64,000 nt of DNA. Source: Sorex araneus (lineage: Eukaryota; Chordata; Mammalia; Eulipotyphla; Soricidae). The DNA lies in assembly GCF_027595985.1 (NCBI RefSeq), contig NC_073313.1, positions 87,595,596 through 87,659,595 of the forward strand, in the 5' to 3' direction. Within the stretch, counting starts at the first letter, position 1. Every line of letters begins with the position of its first letter. Under the pieces are notes generated by a model. That model was given only the letters and a program-made list of their open reading frames with translations, searched no databases and was not told the DNA's origin. Below, piece after piece: positions 46,884-57,675 of this stretch. The position numbers and the translations under genes are program-made.

Positions 46884-47689
46884 GACTTTTATGACTGAAT
46901 TATGAATCTGTTTCACGGAACATTAAATCACAGACTTCCAGAACTTGGATTTTTTTATTCTTTGAATCTAACTGCTTCGTTTCAAAATGGCTTTATTTTT
47001 ATTTCCCCAAATGGCACATGTTCATTATTAAAAATGCAGGAAATTCAATGCAAGAAGTTGAAAGCTAAACCCACTACAGTTATCACCGTGATACAATCTC
47101 CGTTAGCATGATATTAGCTTTGTTCTAGATAATCTCATTGTACACACACAGACTTGTCATACAGAACCAAATTTTGCTGAAACTTGAATCATTTCCATAC
47201 TCTAATCAAAGTTTCTCTATTTACTTGTACAAGAGTTTAATGTAATAAAGGGAACATGAGATCAAATTGAGGAAACAGTGCAATCTGAAAGATTTAGCAT
47301 AAGGCATATCAGTTTCTAGTAGTTCCCCTAAAACAGTGTTTCCCTTAGTGGCCATACTGTTGGAAATGTGGGGAAGGGCATTGGAATGAACTGGGAGGGT
47401 GGTAGTATCCTCGGGTGAAACTGGGAGTCTCTTCCTGGTCATTCACTCATGGTAGATTTCCAGGGCTGTGCTGAATGATTTTATTTCTTCTGAAATGGGG
47501 GTAGGTAGGCCAAATAAATTTGGGAGCCTCTGAGAAAATTTGGGAAAATTGATGAAGAACCAAGTGTATATTGTTCTTGTTTCAAATTAGGGGGCCTTCC
47601 AAGAGGTCAAGAGACCAGGGCCCTTGTTGGTGATTCTTAGCCAACCAGGTGAACAAATCAATGCAAGGGCCCAAGAATGCAATGCTGGT
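46884..47689. other. Intergenic; possible ancient L1 3' UTR near 46990-47200
   Basis: 'aaaaatgcaggaaattcaat' and 'actacagttatcaccgtgat' loosely resemble old L1M 3' UTRs. Otherwise nothing recognised. Confidence 0.35.
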
Positions 47690-47840
47690 AATTACTTAGG
47701 ACACTTTGGTGGTGTTGAGGGCCTCCGGGACTGTATCCAGCAATATTCAGGGGCCCATGTGGTGCCAGGGATCAAACCCACAGTCCTAGGTTGGACACAT
47801 GTCAGGCATATGGCCTAGCTATACTATACCTGGATCCCCT
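47690..47840 (-). repeat. A-tailed SINE, strongly degraded
   Basis: 'catgtggtgccagggatcaa', 'acccacagtcctaggttgg' and 'gctatactatacctggatcc'. The tail half is hardly recognisable. Confidence 0.6.
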
Positions 47841-48546
47841 GTTTCAATTTTAATAATGATTTAATAATGACTCTTAGCTATTTAAAATAAAGAAATCACA
47901 GCTATATTTATTTTCCTTTTCTCCTTCCAACATTTGTTTCACATGCGAACATTACATTGTCAAGGTATATAACATTTGCTTCACATACTAGGAAGGTTAG
48001 AAATAGAAATTGGGTTTGCCAGTTAGTAGAAAGACCTGATTCTCACGACTTAGATATGCACAGATTTAGCTTCTCAACTAAAGGGCAACTGGAAGTAGGA
48101 GTCAGGACATGTTCAGGGCTTCTGAACTCATCTGGAACGGAGATTCTTCTGTTTTTCTGATTTGCTGCTCTTAGTATGTTACTTTCGTTTTCAAGGTCGT
48201 AAGATGACTGCTAGGGTTTCAGTTATTATCTCTATATTCCAGGCAAGAAGCAGGAAGAAGGCAGGTAGAAAGTCAGAAAGATTATTTTCTGAAAAAAAAA
48301 ATCTTTATTTGAGGTACAGCTTGTTTGTGCCTGTGTGGTTCCCTTCACTAGACCAACTTATTCACTGTCCCCAGCTGGGCTGAGGCTGCCCCTGGGCTGG
48401 GATCAGGAAGCCAGTGGCTCTCGAGCCTGGCATTGCCCACTGCCCGTGTGAGGATGGTCTGGGCTTGTCCCTTGCCTTGCCCACTTTGCCCTTATGATTA
48501 TAGCATGGAGCTGTGGTGGCGAAATTTGAGTGTAAGACCCAAGGCC
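47841..48546. other. Intergenic, no recognised element
   Basis: A-run at 48291-48301; slight GC rise after 48360. No gene is supported. Confidence 0.4.
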
Positions 48547-48735
48547 CCGGGCTGGGAGAGAGGGCAGCTGGGAGCTCGCTTTCCCAGCATGTGATTGATC
48601 CAGGTTTCCTCGCCAGCATCCCATATGGTATATGATAACCTGAGCACTTGCTGGGAATAATTCCTAAGCGCAGAGTCAGGAGTAAGCCCTGAGCACCTTG
48701 GGCTTGGCCCAAAAACTAACCAAACCAAACCAAAC
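48547..48735 (+). repeat. A-tailed SINE, diverged
   Basis: 'cagcatcccatatggtatat', 'ggaataattcctaagcgcag', 'agtcaggagtaagccctgag', tail (ACCAA)n at 48717-48738. Confidence 0.78.
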
Positions 48736-48751
48736 CATTTAAAACAACATG

Positions 48752-48898
48752 GGACCAGGGATATAATACAATCCCTGGTTGCCTTGAATTGCATGTAACT
48801 GACCCAAATTCGATTCCTGGCACCCCATATTATCTTCCAGGCACTGCCAGGAGTGATCCCTGGGCTCAGAGCCAGGAATAAGCTCTGAGTATCACAGG
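48752..48898 (+). repeat. A-tailed SINE fused to a type-B element
   Basis: 'gggaccagggatataataca', 'aattcgattcctggcacccc' and 'gccaggaataagctctgagt', then no A-tail: the sequence passes straight into type-B sequence at 48899. Confidence 0.72.
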
Positions 48899-49118
48899 GG
48901 GAACCTTGCAAGCCCCCCGTGGCGTATTTGATATGCCAAATACAGTAACAATAACAGATCTCATTCCCCTGACCCTGAAAAAGCCTCCAATCGTTGGGAA
49001 AGACGAGTAAGGAGAGGCTGCTAAAATCTCAGGGCTGGGATGAATGGAGACATTATTGGTGCCCACACAAGCAAATTGATGAACAATAGGATGACAGTGA
49101 TACAGTGATACTGTGATG
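48899..49118 (+). repeat. Long type-B SINE, head-truncated
   Basis: 'gcaagccccccgtggcgtat', 'ctgaccctgaaaaagcctcc', 'aaaatctcagggctgggatg' and tail 'gacagtgatacagtgatact'. Same long variant as 19656-20090 and 54196-54450. Confidence 0.82.
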
Positions 49119-49134
49119 TATAGTACTGTTAATA

Positions 49135-49680
49135 ATGCTTTCATGCATCCATCATTCCATTGCCACTCCTGCCACCAGAGTACCCACTTTCCTCTGTCAA
49201 GGTCCCTTTTGTTCGACACCCCCCCCATTCACCTTCTGTAAGCTCAGTTCTGTGGACCAGCTTTTCAGTTCTGTTGTCTTTTGCCATATTTTAGCTCCCT
49301 TAATGTGTGTCTTTGGGACTGGAGTGATAGCACAGAGAGTAGAGAGTTTGCCTTGCACATGGTCAAACCAGGTTCGATTCCTCTGTCCCTCTCAGAGAGT
49401 CCAGCAAGCTACCAAAAGTATCCCACCCGCACGGCAGATCCTGGCAAGCTACCCATATGCCAAAAACAGTAACAAGTCTCACAATGGAGATGTTACTGGA
49501 GCCAGCTCGAGCAAATCCATGATCAACGGGATGACAGTGACAGTGCTATAATGCAATGTGTGTCTTTAAACCCCACGTATATCCATCCCTTTCTTTTCTT
49601 CTGACTCGCTTCACTCAGTTCCATGTAGTGGCCGTTTGCATGATTTTGTTCTTTTTAGTCATCATTTTTATGTTCCAGGG
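49135..49680 (-). mobile_element. Older L1 3' region interrupted by a SINE
   Basis: 49135-49314 ('actcctgccaccagagtacc', 'gctcagttctgtggaccagc') and 49568-49680 ('cttcactcagttccatgtag') are one minus-strand L1 split by the SINE at 49315-49554. Confidence 0.72.
49315..49554 (+). repeat. Type-B SINE with 13-bp TSD
   Basis: Complete head ('ggactggagtgatagcacag') to CAGTG-rich end with no A-tail. Perfect duplication aatgtgtgtcttt at 49302-49314 and 49555-49567. Confidence 0.93.
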
Positions 49681-50142
49681 AAGAAGCACAAATAAGAGTA
49701 AAAGGATTCTTATAGAAGACCCCAAATGCCATTTATATTTCATTGCAAACTCCCCTCCCCCTCCCCCCACTTCTTCTGAGGAGACTGAAGTGATAGTTAT
49801 TCCAAAGTGATCAAATTTCCTAAGGTGGAAAATGTCTGCAATGTCAGTTTCCACAGTTGCTTGCTTTTAGTTTTCTGTTTACATGGATTAAATACATGTA
49901 GCACCAGGCCATTTTACCAAAGAATCTTTATTTATAGAACAATATTTTGATTATCTCTTGTCTGAATGTTTTTATATTTAAGTAGCTATTTCCAAGCGAG
50001 TTGATGGACATGTTTTGGTCTAAATTATTGTTTCTTTGATTGCTTTCCTCAGGCCAAGGCATTGCCTGCCTCATGATTTCTTTTGGTTGATCCAATTTTG
50101 GGGGGGTGTAACATAAGGAATTGGTTATCCATTTTTAAAGGT
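49681..50142. other. Intergenic, no recognised element
   Basis: Single-copy in appearance, with a C-rich run near 49752-49768 and a G-run at 50100-50106. Confidence 0.4.
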
Positions 50143-50157
50143 GAAATGAAATCTCTT

Positions 50158-51218
50158 TTTTTTTTTATTGAATCACCAAGTGGAGGGTTACAAAGTTCTC
50201 AGGATTATGTCAGTTATACAATATTCAAACACCCTTCCCTTCACCAGTGCCCTTCTTCCGTCACCAACCCCCCCAGTATATCTGCCGCCCCCTCCCACCT
50301 CCCTAGTCCCCACCCTTGTACGTGATAAGTTTCACTTCATTTACGCTTATCTCGATTACATTCCATGTTTCAACACACAACTCACTACCGTTGCTGGGGT
50401 TTCCCCCCAAAATGAAAAAGACAGTCCTATTGCCAATGAGGCATTTGATAGTTCTCCATTGCTAAGAATAGAGAGATATTAAGTCCTGCTGTTTGTTACA
50501 TAACTTTTCTTTTTCCCCCTTGCCCCGCGCCACCGAGTTCACGCCTGTTTAGTAATCGCCACGCTGTCTGACAAAGGAAAAAAACCGAAGAGGATGATTA
50601 TTTCCTGTCATCAGCCGGCGTGGGGCTCTGGCTTAGTTGATAGTCTAGTAGAGTGTCTGCAAGCAGTTTCTGGAACCAAAGGTCTTGTGCTGATATCGGC
50701 TCCGGCTCGAGATACCACCAGCGTCCCGCTGGTCCATGTACCTAATTTTTCCCCTTATTTCCCATTCCCACGCCACCAGGTCTGTTTGCTTAATGGACAT
50801 CACACTATGTTTGACACCACACCACGTTTCTTCCCGAGAAAGAAGGATATTTCTTTTCAGCCGGCGTGGGGATATAGCTTAGTTCAGTCTAGAGAGATGG
50901 CTACCATTTTGATTGCCTTCAATATTTCAATAAAATACTTACTATTCTTGTTAGGATCACCCACAAAAGTCCGACCCATTAAGAAGGAACCATTACATAT
51001 TGCTGATACTAAGATGACATTAGGTCGCGAGGCCGCGCGGTTTTGGGTTTCTGTCTAAAGTCCAGGGAAAAAGTTGAAGGAGAGAGAGAGATTTCCGCAC
51101 GGGGGACCTGGCGGAAACTCTCAAGTCACATACTGCAGGTTGCTGGTGGGCTGCTGGTGTCCCAAGCAGCTCCCTCCTCTTCGTCAGTCATTCTGGGGGT
51201 GCGGGCGCGGAGAAAATC
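50158..51218 (-). mobile_element. Composite non-coding retroelement with L1-type tail, 15-bp TSD
   Basis: 1,061-bp insertion bounded by the perfect duplication gaaatgaaatctctt (50143-50157 and 51219-51233). Minus-sense order: GC-rich start with CGCGCC motifs (51218 back to 51000), two diverged tandem units of about 245 bp (anchor 'cagccggcgtgggg' at 50612-50625 and 50858-50871), a unique segment 50330-50500, then an L1-like 3' end with AATAAA and a T-run/A-tail (50158-50330). No ORF in the sense direction reaches protein-like length. The L1-type tail and the duplication imply L1-driven retrotransposition. I do not recognise the body. Confidence 0.7.
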
Positions 51219-51319
51219 GAAATGAAATCTCTTGATTTCTATTTTCATTGATGGATACCTCATTTCTGGGGCCTCTCTTTTACTTTAACTGGTCCCCAGT
51301 TCTGTTTTGGAGGGAAGAT

Positions 51320-51465
51320 TGGGCCACAGCCAGGGGTTACTCCAGCTTCTGTACATAGAGGTCACTCCTGGTAGTGCTGAGGGTACTGTGGAGTTTAGGG
51401 AACAAATATGGATCTCCTATATGCAAAACTTATGTTCAACTCTTTGTATTATTTCTTCAATGTTT
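51320..51465 (-). repeat. A-tailed SINE, old
   Basis: 'gccacagccaggggttactc', 'gtcactcctggtagtgctga' and 'ggatctcctatatgcaaaac'; head end decayed. Confidence 0.65.
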
Positions 51466-51965
51466 CCTGCTTCTAAGGAATAACGGTCATCCTAGGACTT
51501 CACTGCATTCCTAGAATGTGGACACTGTTTATTGGATCTCAATGTTTTTTTTTTTTTGGTTTTTTACACTTATAGTGGGATGTATCCTCAAACTAAGTCC
51601 AAACAAAGAGTGTGACAGAAACATTTTTTTTTACTTTTAAGTATTTGAAAATGTTTTGATTCTATTCTCATACTTGATTGATAAGTTTGTAGGTGCAGAA
51701 CCTCATTTGAAAGTAATTTTATTGCAGAATTTGAAGGGATGCGTCAATTGTCTTCTGGAATCTAATGTGCTGGTGAAAAATGGTGAAAAATTTCTAGTAT
51801 TATTCCTTTCTTGAAAATTATATATTGAGGCACTATTACTTACAAAGTTATTTATTGTTGAGTTTTAGGTATGTCAGTTTTCATCCTGTAGAGTAGTCTT
51901 GTTGGCAGTTTTTAACTCCTTATGATTTTTGGCATTCTAGAATTTCACAGTGATGTCAACTTCAA
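51466..51965. other. Intergenic, no recognised element
   Basis: T-run at 51546-51558. The 51640-51910 stretch ('ttgaagggatgcgtcaattg') may be an old repeat; not assigned. Confidence 0.35.
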
Positions 51966-52065
51966 TGTGGGGCTTGGGGAACCATATGGGATGCTGGGGA
52001 TTGAACCTGGGATGGCCACATGTAAGGTAAGTGCCCTGCCCACTGCACTATCTGTATGGTCCTTT
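51966..52065 (-). repeat. A-tailed SINE, head half only
   Basis: 'ggggcttggggaaccatatg', 'ggatgctggggattgaacct' and 'gcactatctgtatggtcc'; the tail half is missing. Confidence 0.75.
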
Positions 52066-52245
52066 GTTGCATGGAATTTTTGGTTCACAGCACTGAACAC
52101 TGAGAGACCCCTTTGATATAGAAACTTCGTAAATTCCCATAAAATTACCTTGTATTGTTTGCAGTGGCAATTTGTTCACCACTGATTTCTCAATTCACTT
52201 CTTTAAAACTCCTGTTAATTTTGGGTTTCTCTATATTTTATTTTA

Positions 52246-52431
52246 TTTTATTTTTATTATTTTTTTTTGCATTTTGGGTCACACCCAGCAATGCTCAGGG
52301 GTTACTCCTGGCTTTGCACTCAGGAATTACTCCTGGCAGTGCTTGGGGGACCATATGGGATGCCGGGGATCGAAACCGGGTCGGCCGCGTGCAAGGCAAA
52401 CGCCCTACCCGCTGTGCTATCGCTCCGGCCC
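52246..52431 (-). repeat. Young A-tailed SINE with 17-bp TSD
   Basis: Close to consensus ('gggtcacacccagcaatgct' to 'gctatcgctccggcccc'). Perfect duplication ctctatattttatttta at 52229-52245 and 52432-52448. Confidence 0.94.
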
Positions 52432-52448
52432 CTCTATATTTTATTTTA

Positions 52449-52920
52449 AAATTTGAATTTCCAACCTCTTTATTTCCTATTTTTTTCCAAGAAATTTCCT
52501 TAACTTTATGTTCACAAATTTTGTTATGAAAATCATGTTTAAATGTGCAGAATTTCACTCTTTCTATATGATCTGTTCTATGTTATACCGTTTTGTCCTT
52601 CTGTTAGCATTTCAATACGTTGAATCAGAAGGTGCTATTTAAAATTGTTTTCCTTCTCAATTTTTTTGGCTACCTAGAATCTTTTACAGCTCCATGTGAA
52701 TTTTAGTATTTTTTCTATTTATATAAAAATCCATTGAGATTTTGGATTTTGATTTACTTACATTAAATTTGTAGATTGCCTTGGATACTTTAGACATTTT
52801 GGCAATATATATATTTTTCTTTATTCATTTTTAAATATAGACAAAAACTACAATTGTCAATGCAATTCTAGAGTTGAAATGGATTATATGACAAAGCTCC
52901 ACTATTAAATAAATAGGTCT
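52449..52920. other. Intergenic, possible old L1 remnant
   Basis: 'gctccatgtgaattttagta' and 'agattttggattttgattta' (52690-52760) resemble degraded L1 ORF2; too weak to call a fragment. Confidence 0.35.
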
Positions 52921-52935
52921 AAGACATAAGTTTTT

Positions 52936-53100
52936 TTTTTTCTTTTAGGTCACACCCAAAAGCAGGGGTTACTCCTGACTTGTTCACTCAGGAATTACTC
53001 CTGGTGGTGCTTGGGGAACCATATGGGATGCTGGGAATCGAACCTGGCTTGGCCATGTGCAAGGCAAATGTTCTACCCGCTGTGCTATTGCTCCAGTCCC
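52936..53100 (-). repeat. A-tailed SINE with near-perfect TSD
   Basis: 'ggtcacacccaaaagcaggg' to 'gctattgctccagtccc'. Flanks aagacataagtttttt (52921-52936) and aaggcataagtttttt (53101-53116) differ at one base. Confidence 0.9.
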
Positions 53101-53116
53101 AAGGCATAAGTTTTTT

Positions 53117-53893
53117 AATGTGAAAACTGTTCTATCTCATCACAGAGTTTTTAAGCCCTTTTCTAAGGATTTACTAAGCTGTTTGTTGCTAGTTGGGCCT
53201 TCTGTGTTGTTTTTGTTTGTTTTGCTGGCTTATATATTAATGTCTTATCTAATTGAATGAGCTTTTACTGGAATTTCACTATTGAGGAGTTAGGAGGTAT
53301 CCTGCAGTTTAGAAACTTCAGGACCTATGGTCTGGCCCAAAGAATTGACATGGTAGCTGCTGTGGGAAGTGGGGCTCCTAGAAGTAAGGGGGTGAGTGCT
53401 GCCTGTCCCCACTCTGAGAAGACCCCAGAGTTCTCAGCGTGGGCAATGAGTTACCTAAAATTTTTCTCAGATTAGTGTTTCTGCAGAGAATATTAGTGAA
53501 GCAATTAGTGAAGAGTTGAGCCCTTGTTGTGGCTGCAGCCATGGGGTGTGGGTGCAGCTGCAGGGGCTTCTGCAGGGCCCATACAGTGCCGCCCCTCTTG
53601 ATGGCGCCCTAGAATTTTCAGCTAGGGGATTGGGGTGTTCATGAGTTTTAGCTGCTTGGCTTGCATCTTCTATGAGATCTAGTTGTGAAATGGTAGAGTA
53701 GAGCAGGTGGGTGAGCAACCTGGCGCTTGCTGCGGGAGATCATTTTAACAATGTTAACGCTTCAAATTAATGAACACGAATGTTTTTTCAAATATTTGTG
53801 TCTTTTTTAATTACTTCTGTCTATGTTTTATAATTTTCAACATAAAAATATTTCATGTTCCTGGTTACTTAGTACGTAAGTATTTTTGATGTT
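53117..53893. other. Intergenic; GC-richer block 53290-53745 of unknown nature
   Basis: 53290-53745 has higher GC and reads like the 5' side of an L1 or a decayed retrosequence ('gctgcagccatggggtgtgg', 'gtgcagctgcaggggcttct'), but I cannot align it with any other element here. No ORF is supported. Confidence 0.4.
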
Positions 53894-53905
53894 ATTGCAA
53901 ATGGG

Positions 53906-54443
53906 CCTTGAGCATGGCTGTGGCTGGGTTCCAGAACTCTTTGGCTGCCATGCTCAAGGCCCCTCTCCACACATTCGGATGAGCCTCACGCATGAAGGAA
54001 CTGGCAGAGGAACCCAGGTGTGTGGGACTCGGGGTTGAGATCTCCAAGCCTGCTCGGATCGTGACTGGGCCTCTTTCGCCCAGATCCCCCATTTCCAGTA
54101 GCTAGGCGGTCACACCCAGAAACTGTGACGTGTAATCCCATCAGTGGCCAACATCCAGAGACTATAAAACTAAGCTCCCGGGAATTTGTAGCCTAGTTCT
54201 CCCTCTCGAAGAACCTGGCAAGCTATAGAGAGTTTCCTGCCTGCATGGGAGAGCCTGGCAAACTCCCCGTGGCATATTCATATGCCAAAACCAGTAACAA
54301 TGACGAGTCTCTTTCCTCTGACCCTGAAAGAGCCTCCAATGCGGCACCGATGGGAAGAACGAGAAACTAGAGGCTTCTAAAATCTCAGGGCTAAGACGAA
54401 TGGATACGTTAAGAGACTGCTTGAGAAAATCGACCATCAAGCC

Positions 54444-54488
<45 letters not shown>
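53906..54488 (+). mobile_element. Hairpin-headed composite retroelement with (ATG)n tail, 12-bp TSD
   Basis: 583 bp between perfect duplications attgcaaatggg (53894-53905 and 54489-54500). The 5' end is an inverted repeat (53903-53918 'gggccttgagcatggc' and 53947-53962 'gccatgctcaaggccc'). The body to 54190 is unlike the SINEs. 54196-54430 is long type-B SINE sequence ('gcctggcaaactccccgtgg', 'ctgaccctgaaagagcctcc', 'aaaatctcagggctaagacg'). It ends in about 14 ATG units (54445-54488) and has no poly(A). Confidence 0.7.
54445..54488. repeat. (ATG)n microsatellite tail
   Basis: About 14 uninterrupted trinucleotide units forming the 3' tail of the preceding element. Confidence 0.95.
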
Positions 54489-54491
<3 letters not shown>

Positions 54492-54500
54492 GCAAATGGG

Positions 54501-55825
54501 AATCAGAAGAATGAATCTACATATCTTGTACCATACATAAAAATCAAATCAAAAAGGATTAAAGATTGAAACTAGGACCTGAAACTGTAGAAATTCTAGA
54601 AGAAAATAGGGCATTTAGTTCATGGTATTGGAACAGATAATGAGTTTTTGGCTATAGCATTAAAATCAACATGACAAGAGTGAAAATAGACAAGTGGTTC
54701 TATAAGAAAGGAATAACCGATAAGAAAGGGAATAATCAATAGAATGAAAGACCACCTACACAATAGGAAAAAGTATTTTCAGATAGTAGTCTACAAAGAG
54801 ATTAATATTCAAATATACAAAACACCTACAACTCAATATAAGCTGACTTAAAATGGGAGAAGAACTTAGATATTTTCCAATAAATGCATTCTAATTGGCC
54901 CACAGTTGCAATTAAAGTAGCATCACTAGTTATTGTGAAAACGTGAATAAAAACCTAATGATCTATTCAGTAACACCTGTTAAGATGACTATTAGTTTTA
55001 AGAATACATGGGCTGTTAAGAGTGTAGACAAATTTGAAACTTTGCATAATTAGTAGGAATGTAGTTGGTGTAGACATTATTGAAAATAGTATGGAGTTTA
55101 TTAAAATATTTAGAACTACCATGTCATCCAGCAATCTCACTTTTGAGTATATATCCAAAAAATTGAAATCAAGGTCTTGAAGAGCTATCTGCATTTCTGT
55201 GTTCATTGCAGCATTATTCACAGTATATAAGTCATATAAAGAGCTTACATGCCCATCAATAAATGGATAATAAAAATGTTATATGTACACACAATAAAAT
55301 AATTATTAGACTTAAATAAAAGAAGAAAATTCTGCTGTAACTGACATTATAAATAAATATGAAGGACATTATGCTAATGAAATAATTCAGTAGCAGAAGG
55401 ACATATAAAGCATCATCAGAGTTATATGGGATACCTAAAGTAGTAAAATTCAAGCAGAGAGTTTAAAGGTGGTTTCCAACCCTTGGGGAATTGGGAAGAC
55501 AGGAAATTCACTGAGTATAAAGTTTTCATTATGAAAAATGAATAAGTTATAGGGATCTGATGAACAGTATAGAATCTATATGTAATAATACTGCACAATC
55601 TTAAAATTTGCAACATTAAAATTGTTGAGATCTCATATTAAGTGTTCTTGACACAATAAAAATTACATTGTTGAAAGCAATTAAGGAGGACAAAAATATA
55701 TTGATAAAACCTGTGTTCATGGATTTGAAGACTTATTAGTAAGTCTAAATACTGTTAAAATGTCTAAAGTATCCAAAACAATCCAAAACTTTAATGCAAG
55801 TCAATAAAAATCCAAAGTCTCAATG
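54501..55825 (+). mobile_element. Ancient L1M-like element
   Basis: Plus-strand order: ORF2 ('ttgaaactaggacctgaaac', 'atagggcatttagttcatgg'), 'actcaatataagctgactta', the 3' UTR ('aatgaataagttatagggat', 'acaatcttaaaatttgcaac') to 'acacaataaaaatta' near 55670. 55677-55825 is another ORF2 piece ('cctgtgttcatggatttgaa'). Shared with other eutherians by motif, not shrew-specific. Confidence 0.75.
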
Positions 55826-55996
55826 GGATTATTGCTGTTTTAGCTCTTTTTCCTGAGCTATTGTTTTTCTTAGGGTCATTTTTTGTTTATTATTTATCTC
55901 TTTTATGATGCAAACTTTCTTCAAGTACCTCATGATCCCTGGGTGTCTATTAATGAATAAGTCTGAGGAGATGAAATTAAATTAATGAAATTAGTG

Positions 55997-56166
55997 TCTG
56001 GGGAGATAGCTCAAAGGGTTTGAACACATGTCTTACATGTGGGAGGTACTAATTTCAATCCCCAGCACCACATGGTCCTCTGAGAACTGCTGGGAGTGAC
56101 CCCTGAGCACTACACCAAGAGTAACCTTGAGCATTTCCAGGTGCGGCCAAGAAACAAAACAAAACA
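55997..56166 (+). repeat. A-tailed SINE, old
   Basis: 'tctggggagatagctcaaag', 'caatccccagcaccacatgg', 'gggagtgacccctgagcact', tail 'gaaacaaaacaaaacag'. Confidence 0.78.
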
Positions 56167-56967
56167 GAAATAACAATGAAATAAAATATAAACATCTGCT
56201 TTGGAATTTTGTGCTTGGCTATAGATGTCAACTAGAATGTTTCATTATAGGCTGATTGGATAGGGAAACTCCAAGGATCAGAAAGCAGAGACCTTTGCTC
56301 TTAGACTGTTTTGTTTCTCTAGAGAATAAACATCCTTTCTAGTATTTCTCTATATATGGGGAGTTGGAGGTTGGAGAGTCTTTTCTGTAACCGAACTTAA
56401 TTAATCTCTGCTGTTTGTCAGACACACAACTCACTAGTACATTATGTACTCTGGTGCTTCTTAGTTCTGAGCGTTTGTGAGAACATATGTGGGAAAGGGC
56501 ATACTCTTTCTTGTGGTACTCTATATGTACTCTATGTTATTGCTTCTTCTGTCCTACTTTATCTGTTGCTGTGTCCACAACTGTTTTCTATAATCAGAAA
56601 TTTATTGATATATCTGGTTTTCTGCTGGAGTCCCTACTATTATCTTTATAGTGGGGCTTATACCCATTTTATTCCATTGCTGAGAGAGAATGTCAACCAC
56701 CTGGTCATGAGTCAGCTAACACTCCCAATTCCTCTGGAGTTGAATCAACTGGAGGATTACGGATGATTTAGTGAATCTGAAGTCTTTCTGAAAAGACAAT
56801 CTGAACAACTCACTCGGAGATATATGAATTCTCTGGAAACTTTGGTGTAAAAATGACCTAAATCAATCATTGGTTGAACTAAAATAATGTTTTTCTCCAA
56901 CATGATTAACAAGGACTTATGACAACACTTCTTTCATTATATTTTTATGGTGAATTTTATAACAAAG
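56167..56967. other. Intergenic, no recognised element
   Basis: AT-rich; the frame at 56566-56766 (66 codons) has no recognisable motif or exon borders. Confidence 0.4.
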
Positions 56968-57138
56968 ATCTATTTTTATGGGGGAACATATCCAATGGTG
57001 CTCAGGGCTGACTCCTGACTCTGTGCTCAGGAAGCACTCCTTGTGGGTCTCAAGAAACCATATCGGGTGCCAGGGATCAAACCTGGTGAACTGCATGCAA
57101 GGTAAGTGACCTATCTGCTGTGCTGTCACTTTGGCCCC
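56968..57138 (-). repeat. A-tailed SINE, diverged
   Basis: 'atggtgctcagggctgactc', 'aaccatatcgggtgccaggg' and 'gctgtgctgtcactttggcc'. Confidence 0.78.
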
Positions 57139-57470
57139 CATTACACAATTCTGGATAAATTATATTCTTGGCAGGAGCAACTAAGGTAGAGACACTTGGA
57201 ATACTCACTAGCTATGAATTAGTCGAGTTATTTGGAGTCTTGTTTTTACTCATCTAAAAATTGTGCGGTGTAATAGTATTTACTTCAAAGGGTTATTGTG
57301 AAGATTGATACACTTGAGACTTGGTGCTTAATATGTTCTCAATAAATGCTAGCTGGTCAAGCTCTAGAACTTCATTTAATTACTGTAGTAAATTATTAAT
57401 GGGAAGATGAATGATTATGCATGTTTTGCCTGTAGTTATTTATTGCCTTGGAACTTTTTTTCAGAGATGA
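57139..57470. other. Intergenic, no recognised element
   Basis: Contains 'taatatgttctcaataaatg' (57329-57348), a motif common in MIR-like repeats, within 57230-57350 ('tcatctaaaaattgtgcggt', 'ttcaaagggttattgtgaag'). A plus-strand MIR is possible. Confidence 0.45.
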
Positions 57471-57488
57471 TCATATAGGTATCTTTTT

Positions 57489-57657
57489 TTTTTCTTTTTG
57501 GGTCACACACGGCGATGCACAGGGGTCACTCCTGGCTCATGCACTCAGGAATTACTCCTGGCGGTGCTCAGGGGACCATATGGGATGCTGGGATTCGAAC
57601 CCAGGTCGGCCGCGTGCAAGGCAAACGCCCTACACGCTGTGCTATCACTCCAGCCCC
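57489..57657 (-). repeat. Young A-tailed SINE with 18-bp TSD
   Basis: Near-consensus ('gggtcacacacggcgatgca' to 'gctatcactccagcccc'). Perfect duplication tcatataggtatcttttt at 57471-57488 and 57658-57675, the longest tied in the window. Confidence 0.95.
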
Positions 57658-57675
57658 TCATATAGGTATCTTTTT

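Noticed and set aside
48362-48624. GC-rich stretch with overlapping minus-strand frames
   Set aside because: The frames run through SINE sequence starting at 48547, and the remainder has no motif or CpG-island-like density of CG.
50594-51058. 154-codon plus-strand frame
   Set aside because: It lies entirely inside the composite retroelement, antisense to its transcription direction, with no recognisable domain.
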